A DNA stretch of 64,000 nucleotides from Streptomyces cadmiisoli (GTDB lineage: Bacteria; Actinomycetota; Actinomycetes; Streptomycetales; Streptomycetaceae). Below are positions 1-9,019 of the stretch, piece after piece. Where the stretch lies: the NCBI RefSeq assembly GCF_003261055.1, contig NZ_CP030074.1, positions 496,001-560,000 of the forward strand. The letters run 5' to 3'. The notes beneath the pieces were generated by a model. That model saw nothing but the letters and a program-made list of their open reading frames with translations. It was not told where the DNA came from and searched no databases. The position numbers and the translations under genes are program-made. Positions within the stretch are counted from its first letter, which is position 1, and every line of letters begins with the position of its first letter.

Positions 1-23
1 GCGCGTTCGCCGATGCGGCCGTT

Positions 24-923
24 CTACGTGAGCGTCCGGAGCGCCGCGAGGCAGGCGGCGAACGTGGGTTCGTGTGTGGCGCCGGGCCGGGCGGCGATCT
101 CGATCGTGCGGGCGAGCCTGTCGTCGGCCACCGGACGCGCGGTGAGTGCGGGCGGAAGGTGCGTCGCGGCCATGCGGGGGATGAGGACCGGGTGGCCGCC
201 GTTCGCGGCGAGGGCGATCATGGCGGCGAAGTCGGAGCAGGTGTGGCGTATCCGCGGAGTGAATCCCGCTGTCCGGCAGGCCTGGAGGACGGCTGCCCCG
301 CAGGCGGTGTGCGCGGGTGCGGTGATCCACGGGGAGTCCGCGAGTTCGCGCAGCTCGACGGGTGATCCGTCCGCACGCGCCGCGGCGTGGTCCCGGTGCA
401 GTACGGCGACCAGCGGGTCGACGTGCAGGACCTGGGTCTCGAGACCGGGAGTCGGCGGTGTGGCCAGATTCGTGTAGCGGTAGATCAGTGCGACGTCGGC
501 GTGGCGCTGGAGCAGCAGGCGCGCGGCGGCTTCGGGCTCGGCTTCGGTGATGTGCACGCGCAGCCCCGGGTGCGTGCGTTCCAGAGCGGTGGTGAGGGGG
601 GCTGCCAGCGGGGCGAGGGCGCTGGGGAAGCAGGCGAGGTGGAGAGGCCCCGCTGGCTCAGCGGCCTCGCTGTCCAGGTGGTTCTGCGCCTGTTCGAGAG
701 CGGCGAGCACCTTCTCGGTGTCCGAGGTCAGCCGGTGGCCGGCCGCGGTGAGGTGGACGGCGCGGCCTGTTCGCTCCAGCAGGCGGGTACGGGTTTCCTC
801 CTCGAGGAGCCGCAGCTGCTGAGAGACGGCGGAGGGCGTGACGCCGTGCAGCTCGGCCACCGCTGTCACGGTGCCGTGGGCGGCCAGATCGCGCAGGAGA
901 ATGAGCCGTCGGACGTCGAGCAT
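24..923 (-). CDS. LysR-family transcriptional regulator
   Basis: Predicted DNA-binding regulator of 299 residues, the usual LysR length. The N-terminal winged helix-turn-helix (residues about 1-60) is clear: an AVAELHGVTPSAVSQQLRLL recognition segment followed by the typical ..GRAVHLTAAG.. wing. The rest (about 88-290) fits the two-lobed periplasmic-binding-like effector domain. The ATG lies 108 bp from the start of a divergently transcribed zinc alcohol dehydrogenase, so control of that neighbour (and of itself) from the shared gap is likely by inference. The effector cannot be predicted from sequence. Confidence 0.9.
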   Translation of the reverse strand: MLDVRRLILLRDLAAHGTVTAVAELHGVTPSAVSQQLRLLEEETRTRLLERTGRAVHLTAAGHRLTSDTEKVLAALEQAQNHLDSEAAEPAGPLHLACFPSALAPLAAPLTTALERTHPGLRVHITEAEPEAAARLLLQRHADVALIYRYTNLATPPTPGLETQVLHVDPLVAVLHRDHAAARADGSPVELRELADSPWITAPAHTACGAAVLQACRTAGFTPRIRHTCSDFAAMIALAANGGHPVLIPRMAATHLPPALTARPVADDRLARTIEIAARPGATHEPTFAACLAALRTLT

Positions 924-1031
924 CAGTTCATCTTAAACAGATGCTGTAGTTGATGTAGCTGGACAAGTGGGGGCCTCAGCGGTGACCCTGACTCGTTCCG
1001 CCCCGTGTCCAGCAGCGTCAGGAGTCCTCTC

Positions 1032-2075
1032 GTGCGTGCCACCGTGATCCACGGCCCGAACGACATCCGGATCGAGGATGTCCCCGATCCTCGAATACAG
1101 CACCCCACGGACGCCGTGGTCCGCGTGATCAACGCCTGCATCTGCGGCAGTGATCTCTGGGCCTACCGGGGTGTCGCCTCACGCGTGCCCGGGCAGCGCA
1201 TCGGCCACGAGTTCCTCGGCATCGTCGAGGAGACCGGCTCCGAGGTCACCGGCCTCGTCCCCGGTGATTTCGTCGTCGCGCCGTTCGTCTGGTCCGACGG
1301 CACGTGCGACTACTGCCGGGCCGGCCTGCAGACGTCTTGCCCGCACGGCGGGTTCTGGGGCGAGGTGGGCTCCGACGGCGGCCAGGGCGAGGCGGTACGC
1401 GTCCCGTACGCCGACGGGACCCTGGTGCGGCTGCCCAAGGACGCGGCCACGGACACCAAGCTGCTGCCGGGTCTGCTGGCGCTCTCCGACGTCATGAGCA
1501 CCGGCCATCACGCGGCCGTCTCAGCCCGCGTCCGGGCCGGGTCCACCGTCGCCGTGGTGGGTGACGGCGCGGTCGGCCTGTGCGGTGTGCTCGCCGCCCG
1601 TCGTCTCGGCGCCGACCGGATCATCATGCTCGGCCGTCACCGGACCCGTACCGACATCGCCCGCACCTTCGGCGCCACCGACGTCGTCGCCGAACGCGGT
1701 CAGGCGGCGATCGACACGGTCAAGGAGCTGACCGGCGGCCAGGGCGCCCACGCCGTCCTCGAAGCCGTCGGCACCGAGGAATCGATGCGCACCGCGATCT
1801 CCGTCACCCGCGACGGCGGCGCCGTCGGCTACGTCGGAGTCCCGCACGGCGGCAGCAGCGGCGTGGACATCAGCCAGATGTTCGACCGCAACGTCGCGCT
1901 GGCCGGTGGCGTCGCCCCGGCCCGCGCCTACATCCCCGAACTGCTCACCGACCTGCTGGCCGGCGTCATCGACCCGAGCCCGGTCTTCGACCGCACCGTC
2001 GACCTGGACGGCGTACCGGACGGCTACCGCGCCATGGACGACCGGTCGGCACTGAAGGTCCGCATCACGTTCTGA
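1032..2075 (+). CDS. Zinc-dependent alcohol dehydrogenase (MDR family)
   Basis: Predicted NAD(P)-dependent medium-chain dehydrogenase of 347 residues. Catalytic-zinc ligands are visible as C38 in CICGSD and the H59-E60 pair in IGHE. A Cys-rich structural-zinc lobe (CDYCRAGLQTSC) has three of the usual four cysteines. A Rossmann motif VAVVGDGAVGLCG starts near residue 170. I chose the GTG at 1032 because AGGAG sits 8 bases upstream and the protein then begins MRATVIHGP, as in the family; an upstream ATG at 1005 would add nine unlikely residues. It is divergent from a LysR regulator. The substrate is unknown. Confidence 0.88.
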   Translation: MRATVIHGPNDIRIEDVPDPRIQHPTDAVVRVINACICGSDLWAYRGVASRVPGQRIGHEFLGIVEETGSEVTGLVPGDFVVAPFVWSDGTCDYCRAGLQTSCPHGGFWGEVGSDGGQGEAVRVPYADGTLVRLPKDAATDTKLLPGLLALSDVMSTGHHAAVSARVRAGSTVAVVGDGAVGLCGVLAARRLGADRIIMLGRHRTRTDIARTFGATDVVAERGQAAIDTVKELTGGQGAHAVLEAVGTEESMRTAISVTRDGGAVGYVGVPHGGSSGVDISQMFDRNVALAGGVAPARAYIPELLTDLLAGVIDPSPVFDRTVDLDGVPDGYRAMDDRSALKVRITF

Positions 2076-2158
2076 GCGGCACCCCCGGGGAACTCCTGGC
2101 ACCGCGGCGGTCCGCGTGGCCAGGCACCCCTCAGCAGGTCAGACCGGGTGTGCGGTGA

Positions 2159-2545
2159 TCACGGGTGGCGGCCGGCGAGGACACAGAACTCGTTCCCCTC
2201 CGGGTCGGTGAGCACGACCCAGCTCTCACCGCCCTGGCCGACATCGGCGCGTCGGGCACCCAGGCCGAGCAGGCGACGGACCTCCTCGTCCTGCTCCCGG
2301 TCGGCCGGGTTGACGTCGATGTGGAGTCGGTTCTTCACGGTCTTGCCCTCGGGCACGCGCGCGAAGGTCAAGGTCGGCGGCACCGGGCCGAGCCGCTCCT
2401 TGCCTTCGGGCACCGCGGGGGAGCCGATCGTGACGACTCCGTCCTCCACCTTCTGCACCTCGTAGCCGAGGACCGAGCACCAGAACCGGGCGAGAGCGTC
2501 GGGATCGGCACAGTCGATCGCAAGCTCGGTGAACTTGCTGGCCAT
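2159..2545 (-). CDS. VOC (glyoxalase/bleomycin resistance) family protein
   Basis: A 128-residue protein of the vicinal oxygen chelate fold. It opens with ELAIDCADPDALARFWCSVL and ends with a second half containing WVVLTDPEGNEFCVL, the two beta-alpha-beta-beta-beta modules expected of the family. The EFCVL tail is typical of the glyoxalase-like subgroup common in Streptomyces. The ATG follows GGGAGGTCCTGAC, a good ribosome site. It converges on the alcohol dehydrogenase. Members include isomerases, dioxygenases and drug-binding proteins, so no reaction is assigned. Confidence 0.82.
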   Translation of the reverse strand: MASKFTELAIDCADPDALARFWCSVLGYEVQKVEDGVVTIGSPAVPEGKERLGPVPPTLTFARVPEGKTVKNRLHIDVNPADREQDEEVRRLLGLGARRADVGQGGESWVVLTDPEGNEFCVLAGRHP

Positions 2546-2689
2546 GTCAGGACCTCCCGGTCACGTAGCGGATCCCTACGAGGCCACACGCCGATGGCAG
2601 TGTTCCAACGGCATGGCCCGCTGTCCCCCAGAATGCCGCCCTGACCGGCCCCGTCGTACGCGTTCCGCAGGTGACACGACCAGGTGGCT

Positions 2690-3334
2690 TCAGCCCTTCG
2701 GTCGCCAGGGGCCTCCGGGGGCGTCTTGCACGTACGTGTGGGGAGCGCCGACCGCGACGACAGCGCAGTCGACGATCGGTTGCGAGGTGCCGAACGCGGC
2801 GAACACCACCGCTTGTTTCCCGTGCGAGTCAGCGACTTTCCGCAGCGTCTTGCAGGCGTTGATGAACTTCTCCACGTTGTCGTTCTTGGCCGCGCCGCCG
2901 ACGATGCCGACCAGGTGTTCCGACCAGATGTCGACCTTCACCGGAGCACCCTGCTTGGTGGGACCGGACCCTTGCGCGTACAGAGTGGGATCCTGGCCGC
3001 CCGGCGCCAGCTGCGTATCGGCCTGGGCCCAGGTCGGCCACGCGTTGCCGCGGCCGGTCCAGGCACCGACGTGCTGCGCGGCGCTTTCCTCCGTGTTGTC
3101 GCCCCCCTGCTGCCGGGCTGCCCCGTTCACCTGCATGTCCGTCAGACTGGCCACCAGCTCCTGGTAGCTCGCGTACAAGTGGTCGGTCGGCGCGAGGATC
3201 TGCCGCGACAGGTGCCGACCGAATGCGCCCGACCCCAGACCCGCGGCCCTGAGGGCGGCGACAAGTTGCTCGATCGCCATGCGCGGATTCTTTCCGGCGG
3301 GTTCATAACGGACGGTACCGACCACGATGGTCAC
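2690..3334 (-). CDS. Hypothetical protein, 214 aa
   Basis: I do not recognise this gene. It encodes 214 residues from a GTG preceded by AGGAG (6 bases away). The protein has no signal peptide or membrane segment. Visible features are a hydrophilic middle rich in Gln, Ala and Gly (about 70-120) and a C-terminal half with alternating helix and hydrophobic strand (NDNVEKFINACKTLRKVA, then KQAVVFAAFG and IVDCAVVAVG), suggesting a small alpha/beta domain. Strong GC3 bias and the ribosome site support it as real. It has no functional context: a convergent-type gap lies on one side and a divergent unknown gene on the other. Confidence 0.65.
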   Translation of the reverse strand: MTIVVGTVRYEPAGKNPRMAIEQLVAALRAAGLGSGAFGRHLSRQILAPTDHLYASYQELVASLTDMQVNGAARQQGGDNTEESAAQHVGAWTGRGNAWPTWAQADTQLAPGGQDPTLYAQGSGPTKQGAPVKVDIWSEHLVGIVGGAAKNDNVEKFINACKTLRKVADSHGKQAVVFAAFGTSQPIVDCAVVAVGAPHTYVQDAPGGPWRPKG

Positions 3335-3515
3335 GAGAGCTCCTCTGCTCGGGCTGCGTCACCACGCTAGAAGCCCTCTGAACGGCCAACGTGTCCTTTG
3401 GGGCGGGCAGTCGGGCAGAGCCCCGGACTCCGTGTTCTACCTCGTCGCGCAGGAACCGGTGGAAGTCGCCGCGCTAGGAAGGACGAAGCTTCGGACCATG
3501 CAGAAGGGACAACCG

Positions 3516-4142
3516 ATGACGCAGGTGGACGAGATGGCCGCCGGTGCGCTGACCGCCCTGGAGACGACCACGGCGAACGCCCAAGCGGTGCAGGCGGCCC
3601 TGCACGCGGCGTTCTGGGGACATCAGAACGCCGACAGCGGGGGAGACTGGGCCGTCTTCACGCAACTCTTCCCGGACCAGGCACTGTCCCACGGCCTCTC
3701 CCACCAGACAGTGACGCAGTTCCTGGAGTACGCAGAGGCGTACCAGCTCGCCGCGGTCGAGGCTGTCCTCGCTCTGCCGCTGGACCAGATCGCGGACCAC
3801 TGCGTCACCACCGGGTGGAACACCCTCATCGCCCACCAGGCACCGGAGTGGGCGCGGTACGACTGCTCGGACGAGCTGTGGCCGGAGTTCCGAAAGTACT
3901 TCGTGGACCACGCGGCATGGCTGGACCCTCACGTCGGCACGATCGCCGAGCAGCACATGGCACAACTGGACGCGGCGAGCTGGACGGACCGGTACTCCTA
4001 CCTGGTGTCGCTGGGCCTGCCGGTGACGCAGCCGGCGGCCGCCGAGTGGGGTGAGCCGGACGGGACCGAGTGCTTCGCGGACATTCCGGAAGAGGAGCTC
4101 GCCGCCCTGATCGACCATCTGCTCGACCTCACGGCGGTCTAG
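3516..4142 (+). CDS. Hypothetical protein, 208 aa, acidic and helical
   Basis: Not recognised. The protein is acidic, Trp- and Ala-rich and predicted to be mostly helical and cytoplasmic. It has short aromatic blocks such as FWGHQNADSGGDWAVF and DELWPEFRKYFVDHAAW, and an acidic C-terminus ending EELAALIDHLLDLTAV. I chose the ATG at 3516 because AGAAGGGA lies 6-7 bases upstream; an in-frame ATG at 3498 is the alternative. The style (small, acidic, Trp-rich) resembles immunity-type proteins, but nothing in the neighbourhood shows a cognate toxin, so I do not assign that role. Confidence 0.68.
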   Translation: MTQVDEMAAGALTALETTTANAQAVQAALHAAFWGHQNADSGGDWAVFTQLFPDQALSHGLSHQTVTQFLEYAEAYQLAAVEAVLALPLDQIADHCVTTGWNTLIAHQAPEWARYDCSDELWPEFRKYFVDHAAWLDPHVGTIAEQHMAQLDAASWTDRYSYLVSLGLPVTQPAAAEWGEPDGTECFADIPEEELAALIDHLLDLTAV

Positions 4143-4232
4143 GAAGCCCGGGGCCCGGCATCGGCCGTCATCCTCCGCCGGCTCGACGGCGGCGGATTGC
4201 GGCGGACCGGACTGTCAGTGGTGGGCTGTTCA

Positions 4233-5504
4233 ATGGCAGGTATGAACGGGACTGCCCACCAGGACGCCCTGTCGGTGCACCATGCCGCGGCGCTGATGCC
4301 TGACATCACAGCGCTGGAGGACCGGGCGCGCGCGCTCGCCGTGATCAGTGCGATCGCGGACAGTGGAAGTGAAGGGGAGCAGGGGTATCGGTACGCGCCG
4401 TCCGGTTGCCCCCACGGGAGCGGCGCGGTCCTGCATGGCTACTCGGAGGCGCGCTGGCTCCAGGTGCACTTCCACGGTGATGCCGGAGCGGTGGTCTTCC
4501 TGTGGGACATAGACGCGGACTTCGCGCCGGAGTTGACCTATGAAGTCGAGGAGCCCTGGGAGGCCGTTCTTCTCCAGGTGCCCGAGGCGCTGCGTCCCTG
4601 CCTGTACGGCGGCGACGGAGACTCGTTCGTCACGGACAGCGGAGTGTTGCTGCCGCAGTACATCTCCGCGGTGATGTGGCGGCGCCCTGAGGACCCGGCA
4701 TGGCAGACAGCCGACATACCCGAACTTGAGAATCCCGCGGACGACTCGGCTCTGTTCGTCCTGACAGACGTGATCGCGCCGTCGCCGGGAACGGTCATGC
4801 TGTCCACCGGTCTGGGCGTCGAGCGGGCGTCGTCCGCCCTGGTGGACGCGGTGCGGCACATCCTTGCCCTGCGTCCGCTGACGGAGGGCATCGTGCGCAC
4901 GCTGAACCCCGACCGGTCACTGGCCGACGTCGCGGAGGTGGTCGATGCGATCGGCTACCGTCCGGTGGAACCGGCGCTGCCGCTGGACCAGGGAGCCGGC
5001 GAAGGGGCCCCGCTCGTCACGCAACCGTCCGCCCGGCAGCCGTTCTCGCTTGGGCACTTCCTGCTGGAGCCGGACGGCGACGGCTACCACCGCATCCTGG
5101 TGCACCACTCCGGCAAGGCACTGGAAGTCACGGGGACGGCAGCGGGCGGCGGCGTGGTGCAGAGCGAGCCGCACGACCGCGACAGCCAGAGGTTTCTTGT
5201 CCAGCACCACATCGAGGGGGAGTTCCGGGACGTGCCCGGGGTTCCCGGCTTCGACCCGGCCTACGACTCCGTGCAGAGCGGCAGTTCCGCGATACCCCAC
5301 CCCGTGTACCGGATCATCGCCAAGGAGTCCGGGCTGGCACTCCAGGCCGGCGCACACCCCGGCGCCCCGGTCGTCCTGGCCGAAGCCCATGACGGGGACG
5401 ACCAACTCTTCCGCCGGTCCCGTCTGTTCGGCTACGGATCGTGGATGTGCCTCGCCCGCCGGGACACCGGGGAGTCCATCGTCGTCGACCAGCAGAACGC
5501 CTGA
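4233..5504 (+). CDS. Hypothetical protein with C-terminal ricin-like beta-trefoil
   Basis: About 423 residues. The C-terminal third (from about residue 275) has beta-trefoil lectin features: repeated GKALEV and GLALQA strand motifs each followed by a Q-x-F/L-F position (DSQRFLVQ, DDQLFRRS) where ricin-type repeats carry QxW. The N-terminal 260 residues are not recognised and show no signal peptide, so a cytoplasmic location is most likely. The segment GYRYAPSGCPHGSGAV is distinctive. The start is uncertain: ATG codons at 4233 and 4242 are both possible. Carbohydrate binding is a family-level inference only, since the degenerate repeats may have lost sugar ligands. Confidence 0.7.
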   Translation: MAGMNGTAHQDALSVHHAAALMPDITALEDRARALAVISAIADSGSEGEQGYRYAPSGCPHGSGAVLHGYSEARWLQVHFHGDAGAVVFLWDIDADFAPELTYEVEEPWEAVLLQVPEALRPCLYGGDGDSFVTDSGVLLPQYISAVMWRRPEDPAWQTADIPELENPADDSALFVLTDVIAPSPGTVMLSTGLGVERASSALVDAVRHILALRPLTEGIVRTLNPDRSLADVAEVVDAIGYRPVEPALPLDQGAGEGAPLVTQPSARQPFSLGHFLLEPDGDGYHRILVHHSGKALEVTGTAAGGGVVQSEPHDRDSQRFLVQHHIEGEFRDVPGVPGFDPAYDSVQSGSSAIPHPVYRIIAKESGLALQAGAHPGAPVVLAEAHDGDDQLFRRSRLFGYGSWMCLARRDTGESIVVDQQNA

Positions 5505-5513
5505 TCAGCGGCC

Positions 5514-6176
5514 CTACATCAAGGTGTCGATGTCGATCAGGCCGAGGCGTATCGCCTCCTTGACCGTGGACACGCGGTTGTCCGTCCCGAGCTTTCGGTA
5601 GATGCGGATGAGGTGGGTCTTGACGGTCGCCTCGGCGAGGAACAGGGCGTCTGCGATGGCCCGGTTGCTGTGTCCGCCGGCGAGGAGCCGCAGCACTTCG
5701 ACCTCCCTCGCGCTGAGGGCGGGTTCCGGTCCCGCACCGCGGCCGGCCAGGTGGGTCGTCACCTCCGGCGCCATACCCATGCCGCCGGCCGCCGCGGCCC
5801 GTATGGCGCGCAGCAGTTCCTCGGGCGGGCCCGCTTTGAGGACGTAGCCGCTGGCGCCCGCCTCGACGGCGCGCAGGACGTCGTGCTGGCTGCCGTAGCT
5901 GGTGAGGATGACGACTCGGGTGCCGGGAGCGGCGGCCAGCATCCGGCGCGTCGTCTCCACGCCGTCGGCCGCGGCGTTGTCCGACAGCCTGAGGTCCATC
6001 AGCGTGACGTCGGGCCGGAGCTGCTCGGCCAGGCGGACACCGGTCGCGCCGTCGCCGGTTTCCCCCACGACCGCGAATCCCGGTTCGCCGTCGAGGAGCG
6101 CGCGCAGCCCGGCCCGTACGACGGCGTGATCGTCCACCAGCAGGAGCCGCAGCGGCGGTCGGGTCACGTCGGTCAC
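5514..6176 (-). CDS. NarL/LuxR-type response regulator
   Basis: A 220-residue two-component response regulator. The receiver domain (about 9-125) has the acidic pair in LLLVDDHAVVRAGL, the phospho-acceptor D61 in PDVTLMD, the switch Thr/Ser in VVILTSYG and the conserved Lys in GYVLKAG. The C-terminal LuxR helix-turn-helix (about 155-215) contains LSAREVEVLRLLAGGHSN and EATVKTHLIRIYRKLG. The start is the GTG whose GTGA overlaps the stop of the upstream sensor kinase gene, so the two are translationally coupled. A longer reading into the kinase gene is a frame shadow. Regulated genes are unknown. Confidence 0.94.
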   Translation of the reverse strand: MTDVTRPPLRLLLVDDHAVVRAGLRALLDGEPGFAVVGETGDGATGVRLAEQLRPDVTLMDLRLSDNAAADGVETTRRMLAAAPGTRVVILTSYGSQHDVLRAVEAGASGYVLKAGPPEELLRAIRAAAAGGMGMAPEVTTHLAGRGAGPEPALSAREVEVLRLLAGGHSNRAIADALFLAEATVKTHLIRIYRKLGTDNRVSTVKEAIRLGLIDIDTLM

Positions 6177-7453
6177 GGCCGGCCGGCCGGGGTGAGTTCG
6201 TCGACCGGCAGTGACGCCTCGGCGCACGTTCCTCGGCCCGGCGCGCTGTCGACGGTGAGAGTGCCGCCCAGCGGGCGGAGCCGGTCGACGGCGGCAGCCA
6301 GCCCGTATCCGCGGCCACTGTCCGCCTCGGCGGACGTGGCGGACGTGGCGGACGAGGTGGGCGAGGCGGACGAGGTGGGGCGGGCACCGGCCGCAGGGTT
6401 GAATCCTCGTCCGTCGTCGCGGACCGCGACTGTCACGGTCGCATCGTCCCCGTAGCCGTAGGTCAGGACGACCTGGATGTGCGACGCGCGCGCGTGCTCG
6501 CAGGCGTTCGACAGCAGGCTCCGTGCGACCCGCAGGAGAGCCAGGGCCCGGTCCGTGGGCAGCGGGTACGGCTCGTGCTCGCGGAGGAAGGTGATCCGTG
6601 GCGCGCCGGCCGCGTGCACGGTCTGCGCGCACAGGTCGCGCAGTACCGCTTCCAGGCCGTCACGCTCCAGCGCGGGCGGGGTGAGGTCCTCGATGATGGT
6701 GCGGGTCTCCGTCAGGTGGGCGTCCAGGGCCGTGACGACCGTTCGTAACCGCCGCCGGGCCGCGTCGGGGTGGCGGTCCCAGTCACGCTCAGCGGCCTGG
6801 AGCAGCATGAGGCTGCCGGCGAGTTCCTGCGCCAGTGTGTCGTGCAGGTCCCGGGCGATACGGGCCCTTTCGGCGAGGCGCCCGGCCTCGTGCTGCTGCC
6901 GCGCCGACTCTCGCATCATCCGCTGCTGGGTCCGGTGGAGGACGACGGTGGCCCCGACCGCGGCAAGGGGCGGCGCCAGCAGGTCGGGATCCGCGCTCCC
7001 GCCGACGCGCACGAGTACGGCCGGCAACAGGGCCGTTACCGCGCAGACCGCCGCGCGGCGAGTCCGTCGGCCGGACACGCGCAGGGCGAGAACGGACAGC
7101 GGGACCGCCAGCCACGCGTACCCGGCGGCGTAAGGGGCGGGGACGACCCAGGCGACCCAGCTCCACAGCGCCAACAGACCGCCGAGCCATATCGCTTGGG
7201 CGAGGGCGCCGAGCCGGTCCCAGCGCGCCGCCCCGACGGCGTACAGCAGGCCCAGAAGCGCGGTGGGCGGTGCGACGGACCAGCACAGGCCGCTGTTCAG
7301 CTCGACCAGCCGGACCAGGGTGCCGACCGCCGCCACCAGGAACACCAGATGGGGCAGACTCTGTGCCCATGCGAACGGCCGGCGTCGCGCTACGGCGGCG
7401 AGGTTCGGGAGCACGGCTGAGGCTTCCTGCGGCGGCTGGTCGGGACTCGGCAC
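6173..7453 (-). CDS. NarL-family sensor histidine kinase
   Basis: A 426-residue membrane sensor kinase of the HisKA_3/HATPase type. The first 175 residues hold about five hydrophobic spans (for example PHLVFLVAAVGTLVRLV and WLGGLLALWSWVAWVV) with no extended extracellular domain, suggesting intramembrane sensing. The phospho-accepting His is H204 in ERARIARDLHDTLAQ. The ATP-binding domain follows, with an N-box (SLLSNACEHARAS) and the G-box DDGRGFNP. A Ser/Thr-Ala stretch sits between G1 and G2. It is coupled by a 4-base overlap to its response regulator downstream. The signal is unknown. Confidence 0.93.
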   Translation of the reverse strand: MPSPDQPPQEASAVLPNLAAVARRRPFAWAQSLPHLVFLVAAVGTLVRLVELNSGLCWSVAPPTALLGLLYAVGAARWDRLGALAQAIWLGGLLALWSWVAWVVPAPYAAGYAWLAVPLSVLALRVSGRRTRRAAVCAVTALLPAVLVRVGGSADPDLLAPPLAAVGATVVLHRTQQRMMRESARQQHEAGRLAERARIARDLHDTLAQELAGSLMLLQAAERDWDRHPDAARRRLRTVVTALDAHLTETRTIIEDLTPPALERDGLEAVLRDLCAQTVHAAGAPRITFLREHEPYPLPTDRALALLRVARSLLSNACEHARASHIQVVLTYGYGDDATVTVAVRDDGRGFNPAAGARPTSSASPTSSATSATSAEADSGRGYGLAAAVDRLRPLGGTLTVDSAPGRGTCAEASLPVDELTPAGRP

Positions 7454-7535
7454 GACGGCTGGATCCCCTGGATCCTAGGTCGGTCCCCATGTGATCGTCG
7501 TAAGCGTCCCGCCGTGCCCGAGTCGGGAGGTGAGT

Positions 7536-8696
7536 TCACCGTCCCGGGTGGAGTCCGTGCCAGCCGGTGGAGGGGTCGCCCGTGACCTCGCCGAAGTACA
7601 GGGCGAAGGTCTGCTTCAGCCGCTCGATCTCGGCTCGGTCCTCCATGAACCGGGGGAAGCCGTCGACGTTCGCGTTCGGCAACTGCCACACCGGCTCGAC
7701 CGCCGCGTTCGGAACGATGTCCTCGCGGACCGACCAACTGTTGAAGGACGCCTTCTGGCGTGCCTCGGACAGCTGCCAGTTCACATACAGTTGCGCGGCC
7801 GCGGGGTGGGCTGCCCGCTTGAGGATCGCGGCCCGCTGGCCCCAGGCCATGAACGGCGCCTCGTCCGGCAGCACCCACTTCAGCGTGGTCGACGTGGACA
7901 CCGCACTGCCCGAGCCGCCGACCCCGATGACCTTGCGCCCACCGGTGACCGCCGCCGCCGGGGTGTGCGTGCCGCGGGCGAACTGCGGCCGCCGGTCGGC
8001 GAAGGCCTTCACCCAGTCCCAGCCGTAGGCGCGCTGGTAGAGGGAGAAGAGGTAGAGAACCGCGTCGTCGTCGTGCGGGTAGGCGGACGCGATGGCGTCG
8101 CTCCAGCGCGGGTCGACCAGGTCCTGCGGTGTCCTGGGCGCGTTGCCGCCGGCGGCCGGTATGTCGTACAGGAAGCTGAAGGCGAAGACCATAAGCGCCG
8201 TCCACGCCCCGTCCGGGTCCTTGAACTCCCGGTGGACCTCGGAGAACCCGGCGGGCTTGTAGTGCAGGAGCTTGCCCTGCCGCTTCCAGCGGGTGAAGTC
8301 CTGAAGCGTCTGGAGCTGAACGACGTCGGGGACGAGGGTGCCGGTCGCGAGCTGATGGTCGACGCGTACGTCGTGGTACTTGCTGTAGTCCACGACGACC
8401 GTCAGTTCCACGTCGGGGAAGGCGGCGGCCCACGCGGTCCGTACGCCGGCCGCCTGGCTGTCCACATCCCCGCCCTGGTAGAGGACGAGCTGGCCGCCCT
8501 CGGCGACGGCCGCCTCGTACAGGTCGTCCAGCGAACGTGTCTCCTCGCGGACGGTGCCGAAGCCGCCCGCGGCCCGGCCCCGCTGCCCGGTCCGCGCGGC
8601 GGCGGTCCCCGCGAACGCCGAGACCGCGGCGCCGCCGGCGAGTGTCAGACCCGCACTCGTGGAGAGAAGGCGGCGCCTGCTGAAGTCCCTGGACAT
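7536..8696 (-). CDS. Tat-exported extracellular solute-binding protein
   Basis: A 386-residue ABC-transporter binding protein of the iron/thiamine/polyamine type (SBP_bac_8-like). The N-terminus is a twin-arginine signal: SRRRLLSTSAGLTLAGG followed by an Ala-rich cleavage region ending TAAA. The mature part shows the expected alternating alpha/beta lobes, including DLYEAAVAEGGQLVLYQGG and PDVVQLQTLQDFTRWK. I chose the ATG at 8696 because GAGAGGAA is correctly spaced and the twin arginines then follow at once. No permease or ATPase gene is adjacent, so it is an orphan in this window. Its ligand is unassigned. Confidence 0.85.
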   Translation of the reverse strand: MSRDFSRRRLLSTSAGLTLAGGAAVSAFAGTAAARTGQRGRAAGGFGTVREETRSLDDLYEAAVAEGGQLVLYQGGDVDSQAAGVRTAWAAAFPDVELTVVVDYSKYHDVRVDHQLATGTLVPDVVQLQTLQDFTRWKRQGKLLHYKPAGFSEVHREFKDPDGAWTALMVFAFSFLYDIPAAGGNAPRTPQDLVDPRWSDAIASAYPHDDDAVLYLFSLYQRAYGWDWVKAFADRRPQFARGTHTPAAAVTGGRKVIGVGGSGSAVSTSTTLKWVLPDEAPFMAWGQRAAILKRAAHPAAAQLYVNWQLSEARQKASFNSWSVREDIVPNAAVEPVWQLPNANVDGFPRFMEDRAEIERLKQTFALYFGEVTGDPSTGWHGLHPGR

Positions 8697-9019
8697 GGAA
8701 GTTCCTCTCTGTTTCCTCTGCCGCCTTCCGGAGCGGTGGCAGGGAAAGCCTGCCGGGGCGAGCGGGCACCGTGCGTCGTCCGTCCGTAGCCTCCGACTCA
8801 ACCGTTCGGTGGAAGCCGTCCCTTGATCTGCTGCATTCACCGGCGCGAGCCGCCCCAGGTCCGGACCGCCCATGTGCGTGCGGGCCAGAGAGCCGCCATG
8901 CGTTACCTGCGTCACATCTCACGCGAAGGCTCTGCCCTGCGCGGGGGTCCACCGGGTTGAGGAAGTCGACGGGCTGTATCACCCTGCCCGGCCCTCTCCG
9001 ACCGACACGATGGAACCAA
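8697..9019. other. Divergent intergenic region, no gene seen
   Basis: These 323 bases lie between the divergent binding-protein and lipoprotein genes. I see no reading frame with convincing start, codon bias and homology. The stretch must hold both promoters, but no clear -35/-10 pair could be chosen by eye. Confidence 0.5.

Noticed and set aside
6177..6632. Upstream extension of the response regulator
   Set aside because: The added residues are an Arg/Pro-rich frame shadow of the kinase gene; the GTG at 6176 gives a normal receiver start.
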